Shown in pieces: positions 20,360-32,905 of a stretch of DNA of 64,000 bases; positions within the stretch are counted from its first letter, which is position 1; every line of letters starts with the position of its first letter. The translations under genes and the position numbers were made by a program. Location: positions 7,256,501 through 7,320,500 of the forward strand of contig OY829539.1 in the NCBI GenBank assembly GCA_963691705.1. Direction: 5' to 3'. Origin of the DNA: Viola odorata (Eukaryota > Streptophyta > Magnoliopsida > Malpighiales > Violaceae). The notes under the pieces are model-generated. The model did not search any database. It was given only the letters and a program-made list of their open reading frames with translations, and had not been told where the DNA came from.

Positions 20360-23018
20360 CTACTAAAGCATTAAATCATGGCAACAAAAACAACATAAAA
20401 TTAAGTCCAAAACAGCATCAATTTTACATGGAAAAAGCAAGCTAATTAATATGCATATATATATATATCCATTAATTGCTCAAAGCATCATGCATTTAAA
20501 TTGAAGCAAGGGAAGCATACATGGCACGAAAACTAAGCATGTTATACAAGTTTTTACAGTTTATTCATGCATTACAATGGAAAACGAAAATTAAAGAAAC
20601 TAGAGAGAGAGAGGTAGCTTACCTCTCCGGGAGAGCAATTTGCCAAGAAGGTAGTGCAAGAAATAGAGATTAAGAGAAGGATTTGGTGCCCTTGATTTGT
20701 TGGATGAAGCTTGCTATTTATAGAGAAGGAATTTTTAGTTGGTTGAGCATTGTGTGGTTGAAAATCGGAGAAGGAGGTGGATGGATTAGGATGGCCGGAG
20801 TGGAGGCCAAGTTTGGGGTTTGTGTGGTTGGGTGATGAGCAAGTTTGGGTATGTGGATGGGTGATGAGCAAGTTTGGGTATGTGGTTGGGTGATGAGCAA
20901 GTTTGGGAGATATTTATTTAATTGGTTCGAACAGGATATTTTTGGTACGAGCAAAATCGCTCGAAAATGAAAATAAACCCGAACCGAGGGTACAACTATG
21001 TGTAGAAAAATAAGGCAAGAAAACTAATATACAGTGAAGAAATGCGAAAATTGATTTAACATATTTATTTTCTCTTTCGGAAGTGTCAAAACGTTCGCGT
21101 GCAAAATAAACGTCTTTACGACAAAAATTAAACGAAACTGAACGCGGTGGTGTGAAAGAGAAAAATAGCACGTAATTATCAAACAAAGAATAACGCGTTC
21201 GACCCTCGGTCCCGGGAAGCTTACTCGGGACTGAGAAAAGTTCGAGTGAAAAGACAGTCGAAAGTACGAAAACTAAAAATACTCTAAATGACATGAAATA
21301 TTAAACAAACTAGCTGATAGCACGTTTCATAGCCTCAGTTTTACCCTATTTTCTAGCCCTTTCGGGGGCTTGATGTTGTTATTTGACCCTAATTCCAATC
21401 TTATTTGCAGATCAGCATCAAAAGAGGGAAAAGATAAAAAAGAGACGATTTTAGAGCAATTCTGAGGAATTCCAGTTTCCAGGCCTAGAAGAAAGAACAT
21501 CGTCAAGACCTCGACGCGAACCAGACCAGTGCTCCGTCTCAAGGCCTCGACAGTTCTGCATCTTCCGCCAAAGAAAAGCATCTTCAAAGATCTGCACGGA
21601 ATCCCAGACGCTTCCAGAAGGCATCAGGCGTGTCAGGAATCCCAGAATATTCCTTTTGCAAGGACATGTGTTGTCACGCCCTCATTGCCCTTAGCTGTTT
21701 TTGTCTCCTAGCTAGTATTAGGCTATATAAGCATAGTTTTAGGGATTTTATAAGGACGGCTGTCCAAGGATATTTCCTTACATTAATTTCAGCACTTGTT
21801 TTCTGGGAATCTTCTCCTCTTATCATCAAGAATAACTTTTGTAGCAACTTTCCACTTCGATTATTAATTAATCTACCGGTTTCCTCTACTCCCTTTTTAC
21901 TTTCTTTGTTATTGCATGATTCTATATATCTACTGTTTACATTATAGTATGAGTAGCTAAATACCCCCTTCTTAGTGAAGGGTGTTTCAAGGGTTGTAGG
22001 GTTCGGCTAAGAGGTCTAATGCATGCTTAATATATTCTCTTGTTACACATAATTGTTTACCGATTTAATTCCATGCTTGTCTAGAAATGTTAAGAGCTTG
22101 ATCATCTTTTAGTATTTCTGCATGAGTAACGTCATATTCCAGGGTTATACCTGATGCGAAGCCCTGGAGTTTTAGCAGACACCTAGGGGAGGCAGCGCGA
22201 GAGGCCTCACCTAGGGGTAAACAGTTATCTAGGGTATGTGATACGGGTCTGACAAGCCGAGCTGTCGCGCCCTAGTCTGTCTTACCTCCCCTCCATGGGC
22301 GTTCTGAATTTAGCTTCCCTACTTCGTACCCATGACAGGTCGAAGTGTCAAGGCTGCCTTTTGATGACAAGAGAGGTAGCTGGGAGGATGGCTGAACGTC
22401 AAGGTCACCTCATATGTGGAAACGGGGGGTGACTTTTATCTAAGAAGGTAAGCAGGGGATGTGGTGTGGAAACGCGGTCCCTATAGCAGATCTGTACTTG
22501 AGTCTAGAATACTATTGTACCGATGACTAGCCGACCTAAAATGCAACCCAAGGGAACACCTTTCGCTAAGATCTCGTCCTATTTGATTAATATCTTTTCC
22601 TTACTTTTCCTGCATTTGATCTGTTTACATCTCTTGCCCTGGATTACATTTTACTTTCGTGCCCTAGATAATTACTTTACAATTCTGTTTTGTTAGCTCC
22701 CATACTCTGCGTTGATTAATTTATTAATCAACATAAACCCCCCCAGTACTGTTACTTCGGTTAGATCTGTTGCATATTGCCTTGTCATACATATTTACTA
22801 GCAATTTATTCCTTCAATCTCTACAGTTCGACCCTGTCTTGCTCTGTACACATTAATTTGTGCATCTAGGCACCAGGAAAATATTAGTATATTTGAGTGA
22901 CGATCACTAGCCTAGGACCCAAAATCGATAGAAATTCAACCTAGACGAGCTATTAAAATGTGATAAGCATAAAATACGAAAACAAGCTGTGATGTAAGTC
23001 AAAATTTGGGTAGCAACA
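20360..23018 (-). repeat. LTR-H, right copy: 3' LTR of the Ogre-like element H
   Basis: On the minus strand it starts TGTTGCTACCC at 23018, right after a polypurine tract, so it is a 3' LTR. It is interrupted by a solo Athila LTR (21315-22906, CTAGC duplicated) and cut at 20360 by the end of Tat I. About 1062 bp of the LTR itself remain. The part 20640-21314 plus 22912-23018 matches 3948-4710 in reverse orientation. Confidence 0.85.
21315..22906 (+). mobile_element. Solo LTR of an Athila-like element
   Basis: 1592 bp from TGATAGCACG to GTGACGATCA, flanked by perfect 5-bp duplications CTAGC (21310-21314 and 22907-22911), with no internal region. The 3' part resembles the LTR at 746-2278 (same end, same G run context). 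A solo LTR arises by recombination between the two LTRs of a full element. Open frames inside (such as 21529-21947) are not convincing. Confidence 0.9.
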
Positions 23019-23036
23019 GTTGCCCCCTCTTTACTG
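23019..23036 (-). other. Polypurine tract of element H
   Basis: On the minus strand CAGTAAAGAGGGGGCAAC directly precedes the LTR start TGTTGC. This is the plus-strand primer site and fixes the orientation of H. Confidence 0.85.
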
Positions 23037-23194
23037 TCTGATAAAAAATACAGTGTAACAGAGATTTTTGATAAGCAGTAAAGATGGTTGCCCCAAGTCT
23101 TTACCACGTTTTGAATACATCCTAACTAGTTTAGGCATGAACTGAAAGATAGTCACTTAAGTAATAATTATGCAGAAATGTAGAATTATGTAAA

Positions 23195-23580
23195 GACATG
23201 GTTACTCAAAGAGGAGATTATGCAGAAGTAGTCGCTCAAGGAGGAGATTTTGGTTGGCAGAAAGGTAGTCGCTCAAGGAGGAGATTTTGCATAAATGTAG
23301 TCGCTCAAGGAGGAGATTTTGGTTGGCAGAAAGGTAGTCGCTCAAGGAGGAGATTTTGATTGGCCGAAAGGTAGTCGCTCATGGAGGAGATTTTGGTTGG
23401 CAGAAAGGTAGTCGCTCAAGGAGGAGATTTTGCATAAATGTAGTCGCTCAAGGAGGAGATTTTGGGTTGGCAGAAAGGTAGTCGCTCAAGGAGGAGATTT
23501 TAGGAAAGTAGTCACTCAAGGAGGAGTATTTAGATAGACATGAAAGTAAGACAGGAAAGTAGTCGCTCAAGGAGGAGTAG
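23195..23580 (+). repeat. Minisatellite 1 in element H
   Basis: About ten units of 30-37 bp built on GTAGTCGCTCAAGGAGGAGA followed by variable tails (TTTTGGTTGGCAGAAAG or TTTTGCATAAAT). Two tail types alternate, suggesting a higher-order unit of two or three repeats. The last units lose the tail and end at 23580. Confidence 0.9.
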
Positions 23581-23699
23581 TAATTAGACATGAATGTAAA
23601 TTATGCAAGGTGAGGGTAACACTCACACTTCATATGTTTTGACGGAAGAGTAAATGAGAGTTGGACGTACCTTCGTTTTGATGTTGATTTGATTGAGGG

Positions 23700-23940
23700 G
23701 GTGGTATGAACCACTTAGGCTAATTAAAAGACATGGCTAATTTAAAAGACAAGGTGTGGGGATGAACCGCTTACACAAATTTAAAGGACAAGGTGTGGGG
23801 ACGAACCGCTTACACAAATTTAAAGGACAAGGTATGGGGACGAACCGCTTACACAAATTTAAAGGACAATGGTGTGGGGACGAACCGCTTACACAATTTA
23901 AAAGACATGGTGTGGGGACGAACCGCTTACACTATTGGGT
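23700..23940 (+). repeat. Minisatellite 2 in element H
   Basis: About five units of 37-39 bp built on GTGTGGGGACGAACCGCTTA with CACAAATTTAAAGGACAAG, preceded by a diverged unit (23700-23750). It lies about 120 bp after minisatellite 1 and has an unrelated sequence. Confidence 0.9.
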
Positions 23941-24984
23941 GCAGAATGATACATTTTTTTGGAAAATAGGTGTAAAGGGAAAGCAGGTCTTACCTCAAAC
24001 TTACCATGCGAGCTGAAGTTGATTTGAACGTGAGGGAGCGTGATCCACCATATGAATTTGACTTGGGAGTGGTAACGTACTCCGTTCGATGTTGATTGGA
24101 TTTTGCCGAAAATCCAAGATGATGAGGGCTTTATGAGGATCTCTTCATCAAAAACCCATGGTTGATGTGATTCCGCCAAAGCATATCTGTATCCTGTAAA
24201 TGGGAAGGAAACAAACACGAAGCAGCAATAGATAGAAAAAGAAAAGAGCAATTGACAATGTGAGAAATATCAAATATTCCTACATTTAACCCATGGCTTG
24301 CCCCCAAGTTTTTTTTTAAGATGATTTCTTTGTTTAAGAAAATGAATTTCAAGCATTTAATTTTTGATAGAAATGTTCGTTCAGTTTTCGTTATACAAAC
24401 ATGATTGATTCAAGTCTAGATAACGTCTGCGTCTTGTTCAGGAAATAACGACCTCAAGAACAAGACTTTCCCATGACATACAAACGTAAGCAATCCTCAC
24501 CAGATATTAGTGTTTGCGCTCACGCTCAGAAAACTACGCTATGTGTTTACACTCCTAAAAACGCAATAAACATAGCGCAAAAATTAAATTTGCAATGTCA
24601 ATCCGAGTGAATAAACTTCGAATGAAGATGCACATGCATGGGCATTCTAATAATCAAGAGGACTTTGTGAGAGATTGGAAAATGAGAGATTTTTGCGAAA
24701 AAGGAATGGTGTTGTGTGGTGCGTGTTTGTTGTCTTGCTTTTTGGACGGCTTTAACGAGTTTGCGCTCAACGATTAATTGTGATGAGAGCAGACCATGGT
24801 GAATGAAGTTTTAATGATTTGCTTATGGCGAAGAGCAAAGCTTATGAGTTTCTTCTTTCGTTGGGAGGAGGGACGTTCTTCCTCATGTTTATCCTTGATG
24901 GATCTTGCTGATGATGATTCTTCCCCTTTTTGCACTTACTTCCTTTTGATTTGTGTTTCTTGGGGAACCTTCTCTTCATTTATT

Positions 24985-25060
24985 TCCTTTTTTTTCTCTT
25001 TTTTTTCTTTTTTTTCCCTTTTTTTTCTTTTTTTCTCTTTTTTTCTTGTAGGTATAGGTA
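24985..25060. repeat. T-rich low-complexity tract
   Basis: Runs of T broken by single C, probably grown by slippage. It produces a spurious phenylalanine-rich open frame. Confidence 0.85.
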
Positions 25061-25310
25061 ACGAAAGAAGCAAATGTAATTCCCTTTGTCTTGATTTTTG
25101 GGCAACGGTCTTTGATTGATTTTTTTATTTTTCTGTGTATTAGCGCGGATGGTCACCCTTGGGTGGGGGTTTCCTTTTCGTCTTACTGATTCGTTGTGAT
25201 GAGCTTAACATGCTCATGGTGCCTTGGTCGACCATTCTAGTCGAGCGTTTACTCGTTTGCGAGGAGAGTTTTGTTTTGAAGGGTTTTGAGGTGGCAAAAG
25301 GAATGTGGGG

Positions 25311-25847
25311 TGATAACAATTGGAATGCTCCTGACGGCAATATTGTAGCCACGGCATCTATCCTTGACGAGTTTCTATACGCTTCCCTGAAAAGCCAACC
25401 TATCGCCCGGGCCGGCGGAAGTTTCCTAGGATGGTCGACTTCAGCGGGGGGGGATCTCATGCATCTTTACGCGCACGGCGTCATCCCATCCTAGAGGAAC
25501 TAAGAGGATGTCGCTCCTGATAAGCCTTATGTGATTATCGCCCGCGATGGCTCACCCATTATCGCTGGAGGCGATATCTTCGGACGATGCTTATCGCTGC
25601 ACCCTTATCGCTGTCAGGTATCGCCAACTTCGGCCTATAAATACCCCCATCTTTCCAAACAGAAGGTAAGATCGAGATCATCTTGGAGAACCTCTACCAT
25701 TCTAAAAACTCGAACTGACTTAAGCATCGGAGTGTCTACGCCGGAGTCCCCCTCCGGCGCTTTGCAGGTATCTCTGACGCCGATCGCTTCCCCTCCGACT
25801 AGCTGCAGCAGCCGTTTTCCGACCCGAAGAGATCTCGGATCTTATCA
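25311..25847 (+). repeat. 5' LTR of Tat II
   Basis: 537 bp, TGATAA...TTATCA, with TATAAATA at 25636-25643. Upstream of the TATA box are many TATCGC/GCGATA words (25530-25630). It differs from Tat I LTRs in the segment 25500-25640, so I and II belong to sister subfamilies. Confidence 0.96.
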
Positions 25848-25849
25848 AA

Positions 25850-25868
25850 TGGTGCTTTCGTTGAGAGC
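25850..25868 (+). other. Probable primer-binding site of Tat II
   Basis: TGGTGCTTTCGTTGAGAGC, two bases after the LTR. It differs from the Tat I site by A to G at one position. The tRNA is not assigned. Confidence 0.6.
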
Positions 25869-25932
25869 TTTGGTGTATTAAGTGAGTGTCCTTAATAGCC
25901 AAGCTCCGTTTAGTTGGGAGATCGGAACGGTT

Positions 25933-28900
25933 ATGACAGCCAGATCGGAGCAAGACCGGACTACATTTTCTAGTATTCCTTTTTCAACTCGCAGGCGGTT
26001 ATTTCCTTTTGCTACTGCTGACCTCTCTATGACGACGCAATCGACTATCTCGGGACCTCTGGACCTCTCGGTCAGGATCGCCGGAGGATCTATCTCCTCA
26101 CAGACGGTCATTTCTTCATCACAGACAGTGGGATCTGATCTTTATACTCCTCTTTTGGAAGGATCTGTGCTTAACAATGAAAATCCCTTTGCTATGGAAA
26201 TAGCGGCCCTTCGTTCCCGCCTGGAATATTTGACTGAAATGGCCACTAGAGTCATGCCCGGTGCTTCTGGATCTAGCGTTCCTCCTCGCGTCTTGTTCAC
26301 ATCATCTATTGTTGCTGATCGACCTCTGCCCCCGTTGTTTCCAGAGAACCCCCAAGTGCCTTTATCCGCAGGAAATCCCTCGGTTGGTCGCGTACAGCTC
26401 ACTCAAGGAGGAGTAGAGGCTTATGTACCGCAAATGCCGCAAAGACTTCTTCTGCAGGAAGACAGGCAGCTTGAGGCGTTAAGGAACCGTTGGGCCGGAC
26501 GGAGGGAAGGAACAAACAGGAGTTTATCTCCCGTGTACAGTGAAAGATCTAGTAGCAGAAGAAATCGAAGTCGTTCTCCCAGGAGTCGCAGTCGGTCTCC
26601 CAGGCGACATCATATACCTGAACTAAGGGAAGGAGGGCGACAAGGAGACATATCTCCCCCACGTCATGCGCGTGAGATTCTTGATGATACCTCAGGTCAC
26701 CCTTTCAGTCGTCGTGTAAGACGTCACAGGGTCAGCAGGCGAGTGAAGCTTCCCGCTGATACTTATGATGGTACTAAAGATCCTATTTCGCATATCAACA
26801 AAGTGAAGGATTTCGTCCAGTTTCAAACTCACAGTGATGCGGCTTTATGTCAGATATTTGTTATGACCTTATCGGGAGTTGCTCGTCTTTGGTTTGAAGG
26901 TCTTCCTGGCGGATCCATTAGTAATTTCGTACAGCTGGAATCCAAATTTCGGAGCAGATTTAGTACAGCAATTCCAATTCGGAAATCTGCTGCAGCGTTA
27001 TTTGACATACAGCGGAAGCCCCAAGAGACATTGAAAGAATTTCTTAGCCGATTCGATCTGGAAATGTCATTAACGCCGGGCGTTACCGTTGATTTCGCCA
27101 TAGAAGCTCTGAAAAGAAACTGCCATTATGGAAAACTGAAAGATGCATTGATGGTGGATCCTCCAATATCCTTGGACGCACTAAGACTTAAAGCCCATAA
27201 TTATGCGAAAATGGAAGAAGAAGAAAATAGAAATAGAACATTTGATATGCCGCCTGGGGCACCTCGCATCCCTGCCGCTCCCGCAAATCCTCTGGTTGAC
27301 GATCATTACACTGATGATTACGCTCGACGGAAAGATTACATCCCAAAGACCTACGATAAGCAAAAAGGAAATTCCTCGAAAGGAAGACAAGGTAGTTCCC
27401 CTCGTCAGCGTCAAGGGAACGCTAACAAAAATCGGGCGTATGATCCGGATTTTCCCTCCTTGAATGTACCAAGAGCGGAGATATTGGCGATAGCGGAATA
27501 ACGAGATCTTCCTATCCGTTATCCGGCGCCCACGAAACCTGGAGTGCTTTTAGGCAGGAGAGAAAACGCTTACTGTAAATTCCACAAAGCCAGAGGACAT
27601 TCCACAGAGGCTTGCAGAGAATTAAGGTGGGCGATAGAACGCCTGGTGGAGGAATGATATCTGGGAGAATTTGCGACTCAAGTAAGGGAAGATGCCCGAA
27701 ACAATCCGATAAGAAGAGCGGTAGACGAGCGACCAAGGCCCCCTCCAGTCCCACAGCCGGATAACGCTCCCAAAGGAAAGGGTGTGGAAACCTTCGCGAT
27801 AGATGGCGACGACATCCCCATAATCAATATCATAGCAGGAGGGATCCCCTACACAGATGAATCAGAACAGTCGATGGTGGCGAAAGGGGAAAAGCGTACG
27901 CGAGACGGCATGACAAAGAAAGGTGGAGCAATAGACATACTTGATCGCATGATCTTATCCTTTTCAGAAGAGGATGAGAAAGGCGTTATCTATCCCCATA
28001 ATGACGCCTTGGTAGTCACACCTGTCATCGTCAGTCATGGTATAAGAAGGACTCTTGTGGACAACGGGAGTGCCGTGAACCTTTTTTCGCTGGAAGCTTA
28101 CAATCTCATGAAACGCCCCCACGACGAGTTAACGCCTAGTAAGAGACCCATAGTCGGAGTGGATGGGACCCCTATCCCTGTTACGGGAGTAATCACCCTA
28201 CCCGTATACTTCCGAGAAGACACTTACAAACGGTAAGAGAATTTGTTGTTCCTTGTTGTGGATCTGAATCTGCCCTATAACGTCATACTCGGACGGCCTT
28301 TCCTCAATCGCTTTGGAGCGGCGATATCACAAAAACATCTAAAGATGAAATACCCCTCCTGGGACGGGGTGGTATCGATAAAAGGTGATCAGAAACTGGT
28401 GGCAGAATGCTATTCGCTCATGACTCGGACGAGCTGCGATAGATACGTGTGTATAGCGGCAGACCCCTACGAGCAGGGTGATGAAAAACGCGCTCAACCC
28501 CTTGACAAGATGGTGCCCGTATCAGTGATAGGCAAAGAGGGAGCCAACTTCCTGGTCAGCGATAAGCTCAGCCCAGCGGAAAATCTTCAACTGGCACGGC
28601 TGCTGAACAAATGCCAAGGAAATTTCGCATGGGAACCCGCCGATATGCCAGGTATATCCCGAGAAATAGCCGAGCACAGGCTTAACGTTGACCCCAACGC
28701 CAAGTCAGTTCAGCAAAAACGACGGGCGTTCTCCACCGAAAAAGCGTCGGCTGTGGAAAAGGAGGTTGTGAAGCTCCTTGACGCGGGTTTCATTCGCGAA
28801 GTACAATATCCCACTTGGTTAGCCAACCCGGTTCTTGTTCCTAAACCCAATGGAGACTGGTGTATGTGCATTGACTTCACTGATTTGAACGATGCTTGTC

Positions 28901-31803
28901 CTAAGGATTGCTACCCGCTTCCTCGCATAGATCAGTTGGTTGATCAAACTGCTGGGTACGCATATCTAAGCTCGTTGGACGCCAATTCCGGATATCATCA
29001 AATCCCTATGGCCCTAGAGGATGAGGAGAAGACCGCCTTCCTTACTCCTAAAGCCACGTATTGTTACACAGCGATGCCATTTGGACTAAAGAACGCGGGG
29101 GCCACGTTTCAGCGAATGGCAAATAAGATTTTTGAGGAACAGATAGGGAGAAAGGTGGAAGCATATGTTGACGACATACTGGTAAAGAGTGCGAATTTTC
29201 ATGATCACCTGCAGGATCTAAAGGAAGTTTTTGATGTGATGACAAGGTATCGCATGAAGCTAAACCTCCAGAAGTGCATGTTTGCATTCCAGACGGGTAA
29301 GTTCTTGGGCTACGTAGTTAGCCAGAAAGGTATCCAGCCTAATCCATCCAAGGTTAAAGCTATACACGATATGATATCGCCAAGAACCGTTAAAGAAGTG
29401 CAAAGGCTAACAGGGCGCGTTATCGCTCTGGGACGATTCGTCTCCAAGCAAGGAGAAAAATGTCTCCCCTTTTTCAAAGTCATACGACGGAAAGCCACGT
29501 TCGGGTGGACCCCAGAATGTGAGCAAGCATTTGTGGACTTAAAGGACTATTTTTCATCTGATTTGTTATTGACAAGGCCCGAGTCCGGCGATACTCTGTA
29601 CTTATACTTGGGCGCGGCGGACGAAGTGGTCAGCGCCGTCCTTGTTCGTGACGATAACCGCACTCATCGCCCAGTTTACTTCGTGAGTCATGTCTTAAAG
29701 GACGCGGAACGGCGATATGCTCGTATTGAGAAAATAGCGTTCGCCCTTATACAAGCCGCCCGCAAGATGGACCGATACTTCCAGTCTTATCCTATCGTTG
29801 TACTTACAGACCAACCCTTGAAGAGGATATTTCGAAAGCCTGAATCTTCAGGAAGAATGCTGATCTGGGCCCTAGAACTCGAACAATATGGTTTGAGATA
29901 CCAGTCACGGCCATCCGTAAAGGCTCAGGTCCTTGCTGATTTTATAGCGGAGTGTACTTTCACAGAGGACCCTTTAAGTGGTGTACCGGAAGCGGAATGG
30001 AACGATATGGATCTCCCGTTCCCAGAAACTTATAAAGATCTTTGGATCGTTCATGTGGACGGAGCCAAAAACCAAGAACTGGCGGGGGTTGGAGTCTTCA
30101 TAAACGGGCCGCACGATATGCATATACGGTATGCTATTCGAATCTTGCATCCTTTATCCAATAACGCAGCCGAATATGAGGCGTTGCTAGCTGGACTCAG
30201 AATAGGAAGAGAGTTTTCTTCAAAGGGAAGGCGCGATACCGGCCAAACAGGAGATCTGCGTCTAAAAATTTGTGGAGACTCCAAACTGATAATTGACCAG
30301 GTCTCAGGACACTCTCAGGCTCGAGAACCTATTATGGTGCAATACCTCTCTAAGGTAACGCGAGAACTAGTGGAAATAAAGAAAGAGGGCATGCAAGTCA
30401 GCTTCGAGCACGTCCCCCGAGAGGAAAATGCTGAAGCCGATTACCTTGCCAAGCTGGCCGCGAATCCTGAAGCATCTATACCTAAAGATGTGTATTATCG
30501 TGAGCTAGCGGTGCCGTCCTTCATGGAGGAACAAGCCTCTTTGTGTGTGAATGAGCTCGAGAATGATTGGCGGATTCCGGTAATAAAATACCTGATGCAC
30601 GAAGAGCTGCCTGACGATAACGCTGAAAAAATGAAAGTGCTAAGACAGGCTGCTCGTTGCACATACTATAACGGGGATCTAATTCGAAGATGTTTTTCTC
30701 ACCCCGGCGCCAAATGTATAACCGAACAAGAGGGCCTTCACACCTTACGCGAAATCCACGAAGGGATATGCGGAATGCACGCGTCAGGCGGCACCTTGGC
30801 GGCACAAGTTTTCAGATCAGGATTCTACTGGCCCACTATACGAAGGGATTGCCACGAGTATGTACAAGCTTGCCCCAAATGTCAGGAATTCGCTAAAATT
30901 CCTCGACGTCCAGCCACGGAAATATCGGAAATCATCGCCCCTTGCCCTTTTGCCAAATGGGGGATTGACATCCTGGGTCCATTTCCAAAGGCAAGGTCCC
31001 AACTAAAATTTGTTATAGTGGCTGTGGACTATTTTACGAAGTGGGCGGAAGCTGAAGCGGTTGCCACAATCACGGCAGAAAAAACATGGCGTTTTTTCAA
31101 ACATCAAGTTATCATGAGATTCGGGGTGCCTCGTATCCTTGTCAGCGATAACGGGACCCAGTTCACCAGCCAATTCTTCAAAGACCAATGCTCAGAATTC
31201 GGGATTGAGCAGAGATTCTCTTCCGTGGCTCACCCACAAACCAACGGACAAGCAGAGGTAACTAATAGGAGCATCCTCAGCGGTATTAGGAAAAACCTAG
31301 AGGGGTCTAAGAAGAAGTGGGCTGATGAATTGCCATACGTGATGTGGGCATACCGCGTGACCGTAAAAGTCAGCACTGGAGAAACACCTTTTGCGTTGGC
31401 TTTCGGAACTGAAGCCGTTACGCCAGTGGAAATTGGGGCCATGAGCCTGCGGGTGGCTCACTTTCGTGAGGAACGGAACGAGGAACTGTTACGTGCTAAT
31501 CTGGATGCGTTACCAGAGGTTCGAGAAGAAGTCCTACTGAAAACGCAACACTACAAAAGAAAAATGGCCCGTTATCATAACAGGCAGGTCAAAGAGCGAT
31601 TGTTGAAAAACGGTGACCTTGTGCTCCAAGACAGGCGAGCAACCGGACAACGTATGGGAAAGCTTAGTCCTAACTGGGAAGGACCGTATCGCGTAACCCA
31701 CGTTGTCGGAAGAGGGGCCTATCGCATGGAGACACTTGACGGTACGCCTTTATCCAACTCCTGGAATATCGCTCGTTTGAAGTTATATTATCCTAGAGTT
31801 TAA
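25933..31803 (+). pseudogene. gag-pol: Tat gag-pol polyprotein (copy II; three in-frame stops)
   Basis: Same domain order as copy I. The first ATG is at 25933 (frame opens at a GTG at 25882). Stops interrupt one otherwise continuous frame: TAA 27499-27501 just before the Gag zinc finger, TGA 27655-27657 just after it, and TAA 28234-28236 at the end of the protease. From 28243 the RT, both RNase H domains and integrase are open to 31803, with YVDD, the second RNase H HVDGA and the integrase DD35E triad present. The protease keeps the 11 residues missing in copy I. The arginine-serine tract in Gag is one eight-residue unit shorter than in copy I. Lesions do not overlap with those of copy I, so together they cover one intact sequence. 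Confidence 0.94.
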
Positions 31804-31914
31804 TTTTATCTGCACTATTTGGATTATAACGACCCTAACCGTGGCTAACGCTCAATATGAGAGTTTTCGTGGGTTTGTGGTTGCTTTTGTGCAGATAAAA
31901 AGGGGGGTACCCTG

Positions 31915-32330
31915 GGAGTGAAAAGTCCTATCTTTGTGATGGTCGGTCTTGATCAGATGGCCCACTAAGTGAGGGCACGACCCCAGTGTATCCTTGATTA
32001 GCGTCGGATTGAAAGATCCTTGACGCCCCCGGGGGTGAAAAGTCCTATCCTTGTGATGACCGATCTTGATCAGATGGCTCACTAAGTGAGGGCACTGCCC
32101 GGTATCTTTGGGAGTGAAAAGTTCTTTAATGATAACCGATCTCGTGGAGACGGTACATCAAGACAAGACACACCCCAAAGAGTTAGAAACTCTGTTTAGA
32201 AACAAGAATCCTATCTTAACGGTCGGGCTGGTGCAGCTAAACCATTAAGTAAGGACACGGTTCTAAACGAGAGGACAACGCCTATAAAAGTGAAAATTCC
32301 CTAGCCTTGTGATAGCCGTCCCGATCCGAC
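31915..32330 (+). repeat. Imperfect direct repeats between pol and gene D (Tat II)
   Basis: Same units as 11300-11720 in copy I, nearly identical in sequence. The rest of 31804-32905 holds no gene that I can recognise. Confidence 0.7.
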
Positions 32331-32905
32331 AGCTCACGAGATGAGGCACTTAGAAAGGCCGATTGAGAGATAAGGGAAACGTGAAGGATCGCGTAATTCC
32401 AGCTGGTAACCGGATAAGTAACCCTTGGCGAAAGGTAGAGCTGAGGGAAAACGCGATTCGAAACGGGTTCCGTGATAAAACCTAATGATAGCAGCGAACG
32501 GGCTCCTACGGGTAATCACTATCTCTCAAATCTCGTTTTGTTACTGATAATCTACAATTAGAGATGTGCAGAATGCTTCTGAGCAGCGGAAGGAGAGGTG
32601 GTCATGATACCGATAGGCTCATCGAAAGACCAACCCGACATAGATCTTGGTCTTCTTGGTATAAATACCAAGGATCTGCTCAAGAAAGTAAACGCACCGT
32701 GCGGATAAGGCCACCTCAGTGACGAGAGAAGTCTCGCGATGAGAAAAATAAAAGAGAAATATCGATAAAGGGATTGTCTAGAAATATTAAAGGCATCTCA
32801 AGGATTTACAAAGATTCACTGTTCAAAATATTGATGCTGCAAAGACAAAAGACAAAGCCAAGCGATATGTGATTGCTGGAGGGAACGGCAAAATATCGCG
32901 GCAAA

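Larger units (their letters stand above)
23019..25310 (-). mobile_element. Element H internal region, 3' part (non-coding)
   Basis: Continues beyond Tat II at 41342-43106. No protease, RT or integrase similarity was seen on either strand. It carries two minisatellites and a T-rich tract. Tandem repeats in the 3' untranslated region are known for Tat/Ogre-type elements. Weak frames at 24595-25119 come from T-rich low-complexity DNA. Confidence 0.7.

Noticed and set aside
23195..23580. Regular repeats that resemble a CRISPR array
   Set aside because: The spacers are not unique but repeated tails, the context is a plant retrotransposon, and there are no cas genes. It is a minisatellite.
24796..25119. 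107-codon frame rich in Phe and Ser
   Set aside because: Comes from a T-rich low-complexity tract.
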